Part shown: positions 9,398 through 21,116 of the stretch, piece by piece
Layout: each line of letters begins with the position of its first letter
How positions within the stretch are numbered: position 1 is the stretch's first letter
DNA from: Tiliqua scincoides
Lineage: Eukaryota; Chordata; Lepidosauria; Squamata; Scincidae
DNA length: 64,000 nucleotides
Reading direction: 5' to 3'
Assembly: GCF_035046505.1 (NCBI RefSeq)
Contig: NC_089822.1
Location: forward strand, 270,835,054 to 270,899,053
Made by a program: the position numbers and the translations under genes
Notes under the pieces: generated by a model
The model's database searches: none
What the model saw: only the letters and a program-made list of their open reading frames with translations
Told to the model about the DNA's origin: nothing

Positions 9398-9919
9398 TGA
9401 TAGAGAGATTTCTGGGATTTGGTCTCTCAGTCAATGCTAAGCAGACACTTGGACTCCTTTAAAAGCATATAGAAAATTTATTTACATGCTATTTACAGAT
9501 TAGAAATAGATTAGGATGGATACAGGTTCGAAGTTGCCCCATGGTGGATCATTGACTTCTCAGAGAACCACACCCAAAACTCCTTTACTTGTACTCTGTC
9601 ATGAACAATTGACCCATTTGATATTGCATGTCATTTCCCTCTCCTTATTTGGCGTACTGGTGCATGGTTCCAGCTCTAACTGGGAAGTCTGTTAGCCATG
9701 TATGGAGAAGTCTCTGGCCTGCAACTTTGATTACATAAGACCCTGGAATGTTCCTTTTGGGAAAGCTATGACACACATGTTTTTTTCTCTGCTGGTCATC
9801 TTGACATAATGACTTTTCCTATCCTGGTTTTAACAGAAAACTAGTCAAAACTTTGGCTCCTAATTTTGGTTGTTTTTCTTATCTGAGAGAAGTTAGGTTA
9901 ACCCTTAAAATATCTATCA
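9398..9919 (-). repeat. LTR (3' LTR in element orientation)
   Basis: A 522-bp LTR with short inverted ends TGATAGA/TCTATCA. On the minus strand it carries AATAAA (about 9476) and is preceded by a purine-rich tract. It is left-flanked by a (CGA)n run. The right LTR is followed by CGATGACAAGG, so the target duplication is blurred. Confidence 0.8.
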
Positions 9920-12900
9920 ATCCTTCATTTTTTTCTTGACCAAAATAAACATCTCGGTGTTTATCTTGGTCACACCCTTATACTACTGATTTGGGGACAT
10001 ACATGTTTGTTTGAACTTCTTTGCTAGGCCTTTGTTATGTTGGTGCATTTGCTTCATGTTATGCAACTGTATGTATATATTTAACTAAAACAATCAGTTT
10101 TAACTACACTTTCTTAAGTGCACCTTAACTCTTTGGTGTTGAAGCCTTACTAACTCTAGTGTACTGCTTTGCCTTGGAAGGGTACATTCTTGATACTTGG
10201 GAGATTAACCATGAAAGAGAACCTGTCATAGTGACAGAAACTATAGCAAGAAAGAGAGTTGCTATATCAATGGTGTAGCTTAAGGGATACAAAGCAACTT
10301 TTAGGAAGTCTCCCTATAACATGCAAAGCTGCTATTGAGAGCGGTAACTGAGATATATGTTTAAAACACATGTTTCCTTGCATAAAGTGCAATATCCTTA
10401 GTGAATCAATATGTATTGATTTCACTAGTTGATTTATTAGTACTTCCACATTTGTCACACCATGCAGATTTTGCTCATGCAACTAGCATCCGTGTCACCT
10501 GATGCTGTGCATCCATGGCTGCTTACACTTCAAAGGCCTTGTTATCTAAGCCAACCCAAGTCTCTTCAGACATAAGTTGTCCTCAGATCAGTGCCTTAGT
10601 TAAAAGCTAGCCCATTTTATGGCCGACACAATGCTCAAATGCACACTATAACAACTCTTTAAAAGAGTAATATTCTGCAGAAGTACTCCAGGCTTTGCAA
10701 ATTCATTCTTTTAACTTTAAATAATACTAAGGACAGACCACTTTATATTTGTGAATAGTGTACACAACTAAAGCTATATGAAAATGCTTTCTCATGTAGA
10801 GATACTTTGTAAGTGTTTGCTAACCTTAGAAAAAGCCTTATAGGACTTTATGAAAAGAAACTCATACCTTTGTATAGGTTGACTTTTTAAAACCTAGTTT
10901 ATACTATTTATGTCTTACTATGGTTAGACCTTAATTACTTCAAGAGAGGTCTCTTGCCACCTGGTGCGCTCCTGAGACATTTGGTGGGCTGCTGCGAAAT
11001 ACAGGAAGCTGCTGTGTAAGGTAGCACAAGTATGATGGATCAAACAACCATCGGAGTTACTTACACTCAACCAAATAAGGAATGTCCTGCAAAACACTTC
11101 TCTCTGGGAAATAGGGAAACACTTCTCAAGAGCTTCCCCTTTTACCTACATTTACCCACACTTGCAGTGTCTTTGGATTTCATCACCTCCTTCAACTAGG
11201 TGCAATAGGTGTGCAATAGGTTAACCATGTTTATGTCTTCTTAGCTTATTTTCTTCTCATTGTTCTTTTGATTGATTGGAATCAAACAATAACAATTTGG
11301 TTACACTTCAGGCATTCCACATACAGCTTAACTCTTACACATTCATCTATCAATAAGAAAACAACAATATTGCAAACATAATACAAATCAACATAATAAA
11401 CAATTATGAAATATGAAATGTGAAAATGTTAGAACAGTGGAAAACACATCGCAAAACATCACATCACATCACATCACAACAAAATACAAACACAGTTGTA
11501 ATCATTAAAGATTTGCAATTAAGAAAGAGTCTATTAAGAAACCATTTGGAAAAGTCCATGTTTTAAAGTAGTTCGTTGGAAAAGTTCAAAGTAATGCTCC
11601 ATAGGACATTAACTGTTTTAGTAATCCTTCTCTTCAAACAAAGTCACAAAGTCCATTTCATTTTTACTGTTTGCAGGTAGTAGTTTATTCCAAATGGATA
11701 GCTCTCATGCTTCATGATTATTTCCTCAACATAAGCACTTGGTTTACCTGGAAAATAATAAGCTTTATACAAATTAACAAGGTATCAAAAGACAGAAAAT
11801 TTCATTTTTTTTCCTTCAGTATGGCCTTGCAGGCTTCTTTTTACGCAAGGAACTCATTTTTTCCTTTCCTCTGAGCGATCTTGGCCAACTTCCCAGAAAC
11901 TTTTGGCTTATTTCCTAGAACTTCAGCACAGAACTTAGATCATAAAAACTTTGCTGGCTGTACTACCAGCACACACGTTCACACACACACTGATGAATTT
12001 TCAAGATACAAATTTTTCCAGGTGGAAACTGGTGGGTTACAATACAAGATAAGCACATCACTAACTCACCTACTCGATGCCCTTCTTCCGGTCACTTACC
12101 CAATATCCACCCACACCTGGTCTAGCTAAAGTCATAGCTGCAAGGTGTTAGCAATCAATTCACAGCAAGAATTTGAACTTCGTTTTACATACAAGCCTCT
12201 GTTATTGCGAGCATACAAATGAACCTATAAGAAATAGTCAAAATTAGAACATACAGATCAAAACAAACTCACCCAAACTTATTCCTTATGTACTTTGTGA
12301 ATGTATAGTGCTGCTTGTTTGACCTTGGAACGTTGAGGTTCTTTTTTATTCCATTATTTTAAGAATTATCCACTTAAATCACCTTGCTTCCGCATTTGCA
12401 GATTTCCCTCAACTTCCCTTTACATATACCTGAAAATACATGTTATTTTACACACTAGTAGGAAATAAAAGAGAATACAAAAGAAAACACACATGCCAAA
12501 TGGCAAAACACAACAAAATTAATCACTTCATTTAGTACTTAATCAGCTCTATACTGCCAGCAGAAGCGTCCTTCTGATGGCAGCATCATAAACTAACATA
12601 ACAGCACAGTGACACACTAATAGAGTAGGCCACCCAGGTACCAGAAGGAGAACTGAAAGGTTCCAGAAGGGTAACAGAAGGAGAACTGGAAGGGGTTACC
12701 ATGTGAACTTTAACTAAGATGACAATAAAGTAGCATAGCAAGGAAATTTTTTTTTCCAAGAGAACATCACCTTTCCAATTATTATTTTAATTCCTTTACT
12801 GAGAATGAATAAGTTGATCAAGCCTATTCATTCCTAATTTATATCACAATTTGAATGTGCTCCAAAAAAAATTTCCTTTAGTTAGCTCACACAGACACTT

Positions 12901-12967
12901 ACTGTTATAACACATATTTATACTGTTGTGCACTTTCAACACAAAGGTAACTTTTGATAAAATTGCA
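9920..12967. other. LTR-element interior, AT-rich, no gene recognised
   Basis: About 3 kb of AT-rich sequence without a recognisable protein. It contains a ~70-bp CR1 tail sliver (10942-11012) and a short (CATCA)n tract (about 11455-11478). The longest minus-strand frame (10267-10482) matches nothing I know. Confidence 0.5.
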
Positions 12968-13285
12968 AGAGGGATCTGAAAGCCCTAGGAACAAACCTCA
13001 ACAAATGAGAAACCCTGGCCTCCAAGCGGCCCGCTTGGAGACAGGCTAAACATCATGGCCTTTCCCAATTTGAAGAGACACTTTGCCAACAGACTGAGGC
13101 AAAGAGGTAAAGAAGGAAGACCTATAGCTAGGGAGACAGACCAAGAATGGACTACACTTGCTCCCAGTGTGGAAGGGACCGCTACTCCCGAATTGGCTTT
13201 TTGGCTACACTAGAAGCTGTTCTAGAACCACCCTTCAGAGTGCGATACCATAGTTTTTCAAGACTGAAGGTTGCCATAGTAGTAA
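12968..13285 (+). mobile_element. LINE-B 3' fragment
   Basis: It matches the last ~320 bp of LINE-B (compare 35165-35475), including the C-terminal zinc-finger-like CTCSQCGRDRYSRIGF and the end GACTGAAGGTTGCCATAG. It is truncated at the 5' side and sits inside the LTR element. Confidence 0.8.
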
Positions 13286-13599
13286 CCAAACATACAAACT
13301 ATTTGAGCCTTGCATTTTTGCAATATTAGCTTTCCTGTTTAAATGCACACAAATTAATTCACCCTTTCTCAAAATCAGCACCTGAGCAACTGGCAAAAAC
13401 TAGATGTGGGGCTGATTCAACAAGGATACACACAACAGAGACACAGCCTAGAGATCAAGGGATAAGAACTCTAAGGGATAAGAAAGGAGGTAGGACTGTC
13501 TTTGAGGACTGGGTACAGAACTCAGGTTCGGAGTGAAGCCAGAAAGGAAGCTGCCATGGGACTGGACACTCTCTGAAAGGGTCACATCGGGGTCCCTGG

Positions 13600-14090
13600 A
13601 ACACAAAGGCGTTCCAGAGGTCTCCTCGCTGCCACCTCCTCCCTATGCTAGGAAAGGGCTTTGGAGCTACGAGGGTCTCTGGACTGCTGGGCATGTGCGG
13701 TGCTGGTCACAGTTCAGTATCTACTGGTGGGACTCCTCAACCTCCTTTTGGTGGGGGTCACCTTTGGGCCACCCTGCTCCCTGCAGGGATCCTGTTGGGA
13801 TTTGGATTCCTATGTCATTCCAAGTTTCTGCACACCCAGGTGTACTACTGCACAGCCCACTTGCACGATACTGCATCAATCGCACTGCTGGTGGCTGGCT
13901 TCACCTTGCTGGTGCCTCCCTTAGTCCTCACACTGGCTGCCTACTGCCACCTGATTCGCCATCTCTAGCTGGGCTACTGCCTCATCCCCTACAGCAAAGC
14001 TATCTACAAGAACGTGCCAGCAATCCGCTACCACAGCTCTGGCTGCTGCTGCGCCTATGACAGTGACGCTGTAGAAAAGTCTGGGTTTGA
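13600..14090 (+). pseudogene. TMEM88: TMEM88-like pseudogene, intronless, inside an LTR element
   Basis: TMEM88 is a small two-pass membrane protein that binds Dishevelled through a C-terminal Val-Trp-Val motif and dampens Wnt signalling. Three matching blocks are visible in the right order: SLDCWACAVLVTVQYLLVGL (from 13676), TLLPAGILLGFGFLCHSKFL (from about 13771) with CTAHLHDTASIALLVAGF, and LIPYSKAIY after 13980. The final KVWV plus stop lies at 14076-14090. The frame shifts at about 13768, stops at 13966-13968, and shifts again before KVWV, so this is not a working gene. No intron is visible, suggesting a retrocopy. It is antisense to the LTR element, which argues against ordinary retroviral capture. 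The paralogue TMEM88B is an alternative source. Confidence 0.8.
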
Positions 14091-17000
14091 GGATTGGGGT
14101 GTAAGGGGACAGTTCTGGGACTCGGGGCACAGAAATAACAGGGCAGAGGTTGTGAGGAACAACTGAGGAACATCAGCTGAGCTAGCCAAGCCAACCAACT
14201 TTAGGGGACTAGCGTTTTTTTCTTTCCATCAAATGTGGATACTTCACTACAGAGAGGTGTGCAATTGCACACCAGGCTCTCCCAGAACACAGACTCACTG
14301 GCATGCACTGCAAGCCCTAAATCCCATCAGTAACCAGGTTAGGTACAAAGATGCATCCAGCACAGGAAGAGAGGAAACCAGTGCCATCACCCACCTAGCA
14401 ACATGGCTCACCAACACTGATACTTCCCACCTAAGATCACGGACAAGATCAGTCTGGAAAAACTACAGGAAGGGACTTTGACTTTGGAGGGAAAACCAGA
14501 AGAGATGCAGCCACTCGCAAGGCAGGCAGGGGCTACAACAGTCTGCATTCCAGGGTAAAGACAAGACAGATCTTACTGCAGCACTGCAAACAACTATGAG
14601 ATTCATTCAGGTTCAGTCAGCAGAGGAGGGTGTCATGAATATGTACAGTTTAGACCTAGTAGCATTGCAAAGCCTGAACCAAGGTAACCTAGCAACACAG
14701 AGGCGCTTGCATTCCTAGCTGCAAGGAACCTACAACCCACGGAAGGTGACAAGGTGGCACTTCCGTAGACTGCCAGGAACCCACCAGAGTGGAATGCAAC
14801 TGTAGACCTCCAATGGGAAGGGGAAACCAAGGGGATAGCTTTGCAAATTGCTTTTAGCCCCACTGAGGGAAGACTCTGTCCTCAAGGGTTTCTGATTGGA
14901 CAGTTTAAAATGAGTACAGAGTCACCCCATCCTAGTAGCCTGTGAAGTATCTGCAAAAGAAGCTGACCCAGGTGAGAACCAGAACAAAAGAGTCAGCCAG
15001 TTAGCTTTGCCGTTCCACTAACACGTTTTTCAGAAGCTCCCACACCCCCATCATCTGCTGCCCTTGCAACTTCCTGCAACCCAGGTACTCAACAAAGTAA
15101 AAATCCCGTTACCATGTTGGTTCATTGTCTATTGGGAACAAAAGTTCAGAATTTTGCCATGCCGTTCAGCAAGCTACCAAAATCCTCTTTGTGGACTAGT
15201 AACTTGAGGACTGAGACTTTAAGTAAAAAAATGCTCAGTGTCTACAAGGGATATAGTTAAGCCTAGAGGGTCTCAGTTTCCTTGGACTGAGACACTGGTT
15301 CTTACAGGGTGGTGGCAATACTACCGAACAGGGATCTTTGAGGGCTCTAGGGTTCAGACCCAACAACTCTGAGCACCCCAAAACCCTGGGAGTGAGACCA
15401 AGTATAGACACTGGCGTACATTCAAGATTAAACTGAGTAAGTCATAGACACATGACAGCGCAGAAAGGAAAAATTCTTACCCGAACCGAGCAGATCATAG
15501 TTTAAAATAGCTGCAACAGAGAGCTTACGCAACCAGTCTGGGAGACTGCCGAACAATTGGTGAACGCCCAGACAGACAGTTTCAGCTTAACCTTTGCTTA
15601 GAACACATGCAAGAAAAACTTTTTCAACATTTAAACTGAAAAAAAAAACCCAGGACTTTCTAAAATCCTAAAAACATACATTTATAAACCAGGGAAATTA
15701 ACTCAGATTTCCCCCGCCTGGCCAGGCTGAAAACCAGAGTGACTCCACTCACTGTTCAAAAAAAAACTCACTGCCGTTAACCTAGCTGACTTTACCATTC
15801 AACTAGAAACACTAATTGCAACAAGAGGAATCAGAGAAGTTTATATAACCTATTTAGAAGGCACATGAGATAGACAACTTAGAACAAAGACAAACAGGCA
15901 GCATAAAATAATAAGTTCATTGCTTACTAACGTTTGCATAGCAATTACCAATTCCTGTGAGGGAAGAACTTTGACAGAGAGCATCTCATAATACTGCAGC
16001 ATGTATTATTTTAACTTTATCACTCTCATTCTCACACCTCACAGACATGTCCATGGACTTCAAACACTCAATCACTCACTTTATACACATCCACACCTAT
16101 AAATAGCATATTTCACATTACACATGCTTATAATTTACAGCTCTAATGTACATGCAAAATAATTAAACATTTCATACTTTAGACTTCTTCCATTCTGAGG
16201 TTTCCAACACTGAAAGCACACTCACAATACAATCTTACCTCTCTTCTCTTCAGATGCCATGGTCCTTCAGGCACTAACTTCTGTTAGATCTCATTGTTGG
16301 ATCAACAATGGGCACATTGTCCCTTTTAATTTCCTCTTAACTTTCCGCGTATTTGCTCCTCCTAAATTCTTACTTTGCCCCATATTCTTTTAAACCAGCC
16401 CACAAAGCACACAGTACTCCCAAAATCACACAGCTCTGTTATAACTATTAAATCACTCTGGCTTAAACAACACAGCCTTAGACAGGAAGCAGATTCACTG
16501 ACTATTTTAGGAGAACTGCCCAGCTGCTATACTTTTCATTACAGAAACTACTTTAGTAACAAAGCATCACTTTGATATTTACAAATTTAGAAGCTTTTTT
16601 TATTCTTTCTCTGTCTCTAAAAACAGTGAGCACCATAAAGTTCACTTACTAACTTTCCCACAGGTATGTCTACCACACACAAGGGTCCAGACAATATCTT
16701 ACCTGTTACACCGCAGTTCTGGCCACCCAGAACTGGAACCTGCCTTACCCAGACAGTAAAATCACCGGGGATACACACAATTGTCCCCAAGGGCCCTTAT
16801 TTACCCAACAAGGTTTACCTAAGGCACCAAACTAGGAAACCTGCTCCTACTGTACCCTGTACTTACCTTGTTGTATGAGGTCCACACCCTGCAGCAACTC
16901 CACTGCAGTAACCTCTAACCTCTGGTTGACCAGACAGACAGACACTTAGACAAACACTTAAACAAATACTTGCCTGCTTGCACTGCTCACACCAGTAGAC

Positions 17001-17118
17001 ATCATGTGCAATCAGGGGAGAAATCATCAGAACCTGTATCCCACGTCTTTTCCAATTTAAGTTGCTTGATTTTTGTTTTGTTTTTTCTTTCTAACTGCTT
17101 AGCAGAGAACAACCAGAG
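14091..17118. other. LTR-element interior, no gene recognised
   Basis: About 3 kb without recognisable coding sequence. The first part may be 3' UTR of the TMEM88 copy. A short A10 run lies at about 15640. Nothing resembling gag, protease or reverse transcriptase was seen on either strand. Confidence 0.45.
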
Positions 17119-17136
17119 TCCCATCTGGGTGAGCCA
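17119..17136 (-). other. Primer-binding-site-like segment of the LTR element
   Basis: On the minus strand the LTR end is followed after two bases by TGGCTCACCCAGATGGGA. Starting with TGG is typical of a tRNA-primed site. The matching tRNA was not identified. Confidence 0.4.
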
Positions 17137-17138
17137 AC

Positions 17139-17915
17139 TGATAGAGAGATTTCTGGGATTCGGTCTCTGAGTCAATGCTAAGCAGACACTTGGACTCCTT
17201 TAAAAGCATATAGAAAATTTATTTACATGCTATTTACAGATTAGAAATAGATTACGATGGATACAGGTTCAAAGTTACCCCATGGTGGATCATTGACTTC
17301 TCAGAGAACCACACCCAAAACTCCTTTACTTGTACTCTGTCACAAACAATTGACCCATGTGATATTGCATGTCATTTCCCTCTCCTTATTTGGCATACTG
17401 GTGCATGGTTCCAGCTCTAACTGGGAAGTCTGTTAGCCATAAGAACATAAGAACAGCCCCACTGGATCAGGCCATAGGCCCATCTAGTCCAGCTTCCTGT
17501 ATCTCACAGCGGCCCACCAAATGCCCCAGGGAGCACACCAGATAACAAGAGACCTCATCCTGGTGCTCTCCCCTACATCTGGCATTCTGACTTAACCCAT
17601 TCCTAAAATCAGGAGGTTGCGCATACACATCATGGCTTGTACCCCATAATGGATTTTTCCTCCAGAAACTTGTCCAATCCCCTTTGTTCGCCATGTATGG
17701 AGAAGTCTCTGGCCTGCAACTTTGATTACATAAGACCCTGGGATGTTCCTTTTGGGAAAGCTATGACTCACATGTTTTTTTCTCTGCAGGCCATCTTGAC
17801 ATAATGACTTTTCCTATCCTGGTTTTAACAGAAAACTAGTCAAAACTTTGGCTCCTAATTTCGGGTGTTTTTCTTATCTGAGAGAAGTTAGGTTAACCCT
17901 TAAAATATCTATCAC
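17139..17915 (-). repeat. LTR (5' LTR in element orientation), split by a CR1
   Basis: It aligns with 9398-9919 at about 97% and totals ~523 bp once the 249-bp CR1 at 17441-17689 is removed. The ends are TGATAGA and TCTATCA. Confidence 0.8.
17441..17689 (-). mobile_element. CR1 LINE 3' end inserted in an LTR
   Basis: A reverse-strand CR1 tail (AAGAACATAAGAACAGCCCC onward) flanked by a 5-bp duplication GCCAT (17436-17440 and 17690-17694). The other LTR has the uninterrupted site (GTTAGCCATGTATGG), so this CR1 moved after the LTR element inserted. Confidence 0.9.
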
Positions 17916-18029
17916 GATGACAAGGGACAGCCAGCCAGCCAGGGAGACAGGCTGCAGCACCCAGGTACTGGCTTGGCAGAGGATGGGGGGGGGAAGGAAG
18001 CTGGCTGGTGCAGCCCCTGCATCTGAGAC

Positions 18030-18250
18030 AGCCTAGGCATGTCTACTCAGAAGTAAGTCTCATTGTGCTCAATGGGGCTTGCTCCTGGGAAATGGTCCAT
18101 AGCCTTGCAGCCTGAGAGCCCTAGCCTATGCATGTCTACTCAGAAGTAAGTCTCATTGTGCTCAATGGGGCTGGCTCCTGGGAAAGGGTGCATAAACTTG
18201 CAGCCTGAGAGCCCAATCCTAGGCATGTCTACTCAGAAGTAAGTTCATTT
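18030..18250. repeat. Three near-palindromic repeats in tandem
   Basis: Two full copies and one partial copy with near-identical AGGCATGTCTACTCAGAAGT/ATGCATGTCTACTCAGAAGT starts at about 18037, 18127 and 18220. The ~90-bp spacing is very regular, so local tandem duplication of a dispersed repeat is likely. Confidence 0.75.
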
Positions 18251-18351
18251 TTAGGGGGGAAGCACATAAAAATATTTTATTTCTCCTATAAAAAATGGTT
18301 TATAAAGAAATAAATAAATAAAAGATTAAAGTTGTGAATTCCTGCACCTTT

Positions 18352-18354
18352 TTC

Positions 18355-18422
<68 letters not shown>

Positions 18423-18430
18423 TTTTTTTT
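18352..18430. repeat. (TTTC)n microsatellite
   Basis: About 75 bp of TTTC repeats ending in a T10 run, just inside the right end of the hAT-type insertion. Confidence 0.95.
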
Positions 18431-18446
18431 AACAAAAAAAGCACTG

Positions 18447-18531
18447 GTTGTAGCTGTGGTCACCCTGCACTGGCAGAGGGTTGGACTTGATGATCTGGAA
18501 GGTCCCAACTCTGATTTCCATGATTCTCCAT
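18447..18531 (+). mobile_element. Old avian-type CR1 3' end, right half
   Basis: It contains GCAGAGGGTTGGACTTGATG and GGAAGGTCCCAACTCTGATT, the hallmark of the CR1 3' UTR, and ends in CCATGATTCTCC. It continues the piece at 8690-8747 and is repeated in block B at about 51026-51105. Confidence 0.8.
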
Positions 18532-19215
18532 GTGACATCCTGTGATGACTCTTCACATGATGTTGAACATTGCTTCTGGTATGACTTCACACAGAAAGCA
18601 TTGAAAACCAGAATATGTTGAACAGGCATGTTCTCTATTGAAGCCAGTAGACTAAACCGGTCGAAGCTGAATCACGTTCAGTTCCAGAAATGGGTACATT
18701 TAGGCAGTGTGTACAATGCTGTAATTTAAAGGTGCAATTTTAATGACTTGGGGGGGGCAGTGATGTGGGGCGGGGCAGTGATACATCACCACACCCACTC
18801 CTCAGGATCACTGCCCCACCCACCGCATGGGAGAAGGTCCATTATGGGGGGAGACCAGCTGGCCTCCCACACCGGATGATGCAAACCCTAGTGACGCCAC
18901 TGCCTCCTACCCGCTTCCGCCCTGTTACAGATGGACGGGGGCAGCAGGGGAGCGAGTAAAGAGAACTCCAACACACACGCACCCCTCAGCAGCAGCCCCG
19001 TTTTTTCCGCAGCAGGCGTTTTAAAGAGGGCAACTCGACTTAAGTCCATGAGAGTCACTAAAGGGTGACTCGGAGGCTTGGAACGTGCCCCTTTATGAGA
19101 CTATTTTGCAGGGGCGGGGCGGTGACTCATCGACTCGACTTGAGTCAAGCCGCACTGGGTTTTCCCATCCCTGCAGTCCGTACCTTAGAAAATCCGTGTG
19201 ACACTGAAAAGTGTC
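18532..19215. repeat. Segmental duplication block A, continued
   Basis: Collinear with 51106-51798. Shared landmarks are AAGCCAGTAGACTAAACC, GGTGCAATTTTAATGA and AAAATCCGTGTGACAC. It includes a hAT-like short element ending at 18902. No coding sequence is recognised. Confidence 0.8.
18750..18902 (-). mobile_element. hAT-like short element (CAGTGGCGTCACTAGGG end)
   Basis: The right end AACCCTAGTGACGCCACTG is the inverted form of starts seen at 61271 (CAGTGGCACCATTAGGG), 6948 and 47798. The same insertion is in block B (to 51480), so it predates that duplication. The left boundary is uncertain. Confidence 0.55.
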
Positions 19216-19618
19216 ACTCTGGTGGAAGGGCAGAAAGTAGGCCTCTGCACGATGCCGTCTGGGGCCTGGCGGTTTCTATGCTGTGGGAAAGCAGCTCATT
19301 CGCGTGCTGAGAAAAGACTTTGTGATCTGGAGTTGGGAATGGCTGTGCAGTGGCCTCACTGGGGGGTGCAGGCTGAAGCAGGTGATGTGCATGGGGGGTA
19401 GCACCACTAGGCACCAAAACCTTTTAAATTTTGGTATTTTCTGATAATGCCATCATTATTATGATTACTATATTAATATATGGTAATTTCTATTACGATT
19501 AATTATTATACATATTGGTGTACATACATACATACATACAATATATATATTGTATTATTATGGAATAATACCATAACTGTAAAATCCTGGAAGAAAATCC
19601 TGGAAAATCCCCCAAAAA
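19216..19618. other. Unassigned, AT-rich with simple repeats
   Basis: It holds another CAGTGGCCTCACTGGGG-type start (about 19350), then AT-rich sequence with a CATA tract (about 19524-19540) and (AT)n. No gene is recognised. Confidence 0.5.
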
Positions 19619-21116
19619 GAGCCATTGTTCATCCTCGACGATTTCAATGCTAGAGTTGGTGCTGATCACAGTTCGTGGCTCACTTGCTTAGGCCAGTTCG
19701 GCACTGGGAAGACGAACGAAAAGGGCCAACGCCTGCTGGAATTTTGCTGTCATCAAGGCCTCTGCGTCAGCAACAGCTTCTTCAACACGAAGCCCCAACA
19801 TACAGACTCTTGAAGACACCCAAGATCAAAGCACTGGCACCAGCTCGACCTGATTCTCACCAGACGCTCCAGCCTTCTCAGCGTCAAGATCACACGCAGT
19901 TATCAGGGTTCCCTGCTCCCTGGTGTGTAGCAGAGTGAAACTGTATCACACAAAAAAGGAAGGAAGATCTCACATTGATATCAGCAAGACCCGGGATCAG
20001 AGAAAAGTGGAGGAATTTGCATGAGCGCTTGAGGAATCTCTTCCAGGCCCGGCCGATGCAGATGCACCCAACAGATGGGAACATTTCAAGAATGCCGTTT
20101 ACAACACCGCCTTGTCCATATTCGGCAAGAAGACCAACAAGACGGCAGACTGGTTTGAAGCCCACTCTGAGGAGTTGACACCAGTCATTGAGGAAAAGAG
20201 AGTTCTAGCAGCATACAAGGCCTGTCCCAGTGAGCGCAACCTGCAGGTCTTCCAAGCTGCTTGCAGCAAAGTCCAGCAGACTGCCAGGAGGTGTGCTAAT
20301 GACTACTGGCTCCAGCTCTGTTCCCACATGCAGATAGCAGCTGACATGGGCAACATCAAGGGGATGTATGATGGTATCAAGCAGGCCCTAGGTCCAACAG
20401 AGAAGAAAACTGCCCCTCTGAATTCTGCCGCAGGCGAGGTCATCCAGGGTAGGGCGCAGCAGGTGGGATGCTGGGTGCAGCACTACTCTGAGCTATATTC
20501 CAGAGAAAACGTAGTGACTGAGGAAGCACTGAACAACATTCAGTGCCTGCTTGTGTTGGAGGAGCTTGACAGTGAACCAACCATAGCAGAACTTCACATG
20601 GCACCTGGAGTCCCTCGCCTCTGGCAAGGCACCTGGGAAAGACAGCATCCCTGCTGAAGTCCTAAAGTGCTGCAAAGAGATCATCGCCACTGAGCTGCAT
20701 GAAATCCTCTGTCTCTGCTGGAGAGAAGGTGGAGTACCTCAGGACATGAGGGATGCAAACATCGTCACGCTGTACAAGAACAAAGGCAACTCTTCTGCCC
20801 AGCTCTGAAGAGCTTCCAATTTCTGATAACGCCCCACAAGGTTTGTCCTTTGACCCCTTACAAACAATGAAGCCATCTGCAAAATCTGATTCTTTCAACT
20901 GTAATATAAGCTCCCAGCTTACGGACCAGTTGCCTCAACTGGATTTGGATGAGGTCAAGCTGACTAGGGAGGCCCTGGAGGCATTCAGAATCTTACCTCA
21001 TCAGGAACAACGACAGACTGTGCAGAAAGTGGAAATGCTCTGGAAGGAGCTGTCGGATATAATGCAGACCACACATCGCCTTACTTCATGTGAGAGCACA
21101 TCTTCTCCACGGGACT

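Larger units (their letters stand above)
9398..17915 (-). mobile_element. LTR retroelement fossil, ~8.5 kb, two LTRs, no recognisable gag/pol
   Basis: Two direct repeats of ~522 bp (9398-9919 and 17139-17915, the latter split by a CR1) both begin TGATAGA and end TCTATCA. By eye they differ at about 15 of 522 positions (~3%), so the insertion is fairly young. Orientation is minus: reading that way, a TGG-starting primer-site-like segment follows the LTR at 17139 after two bases, a purine-rich tract (9920-9936) precedes the LTR at 9398-9919, and AATAAA lies in the LTR. The ~7.2-kb interior shows no retroviral proteins that I can recognise; it contains a LINE-B fragment and a TMEM88-like sequence. 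It is either a non-autonomous element or a degenerate one. Confidence 0.7.
8748..18446. mobile_element. hAT-type insertion with 8-bp TSD, enlarged to 9.7 kb by later insertions
   Basis: The left end is CAGGGCTTTTTTTG (8748) and the right end AACAAAAAAAGCACTG (to 18446). Together they form an inverted-repeat pair of hAT type. Both sides carry the same 8-bp duplication GTTGTAGC (8740-8747 and 18447-18454), and the flanks join into one continuous old CR1. Block B keeps the empty site (GAATGTTGCAGCTGTGG, about 51018). A second right-end-like sequence (ACAAAAAAAGCAGTG) occurs at about 9258, so more than one such element may be present. Most of the interior is an LTR element (9398-17915). Confidence 0.65.

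Noticed and set aside
13533-14060. 175-codon plus-strand open frame
   Set aside because: It overlaps the TMEM88-like blocks in a different frame and does not itself carry the conserved residues.
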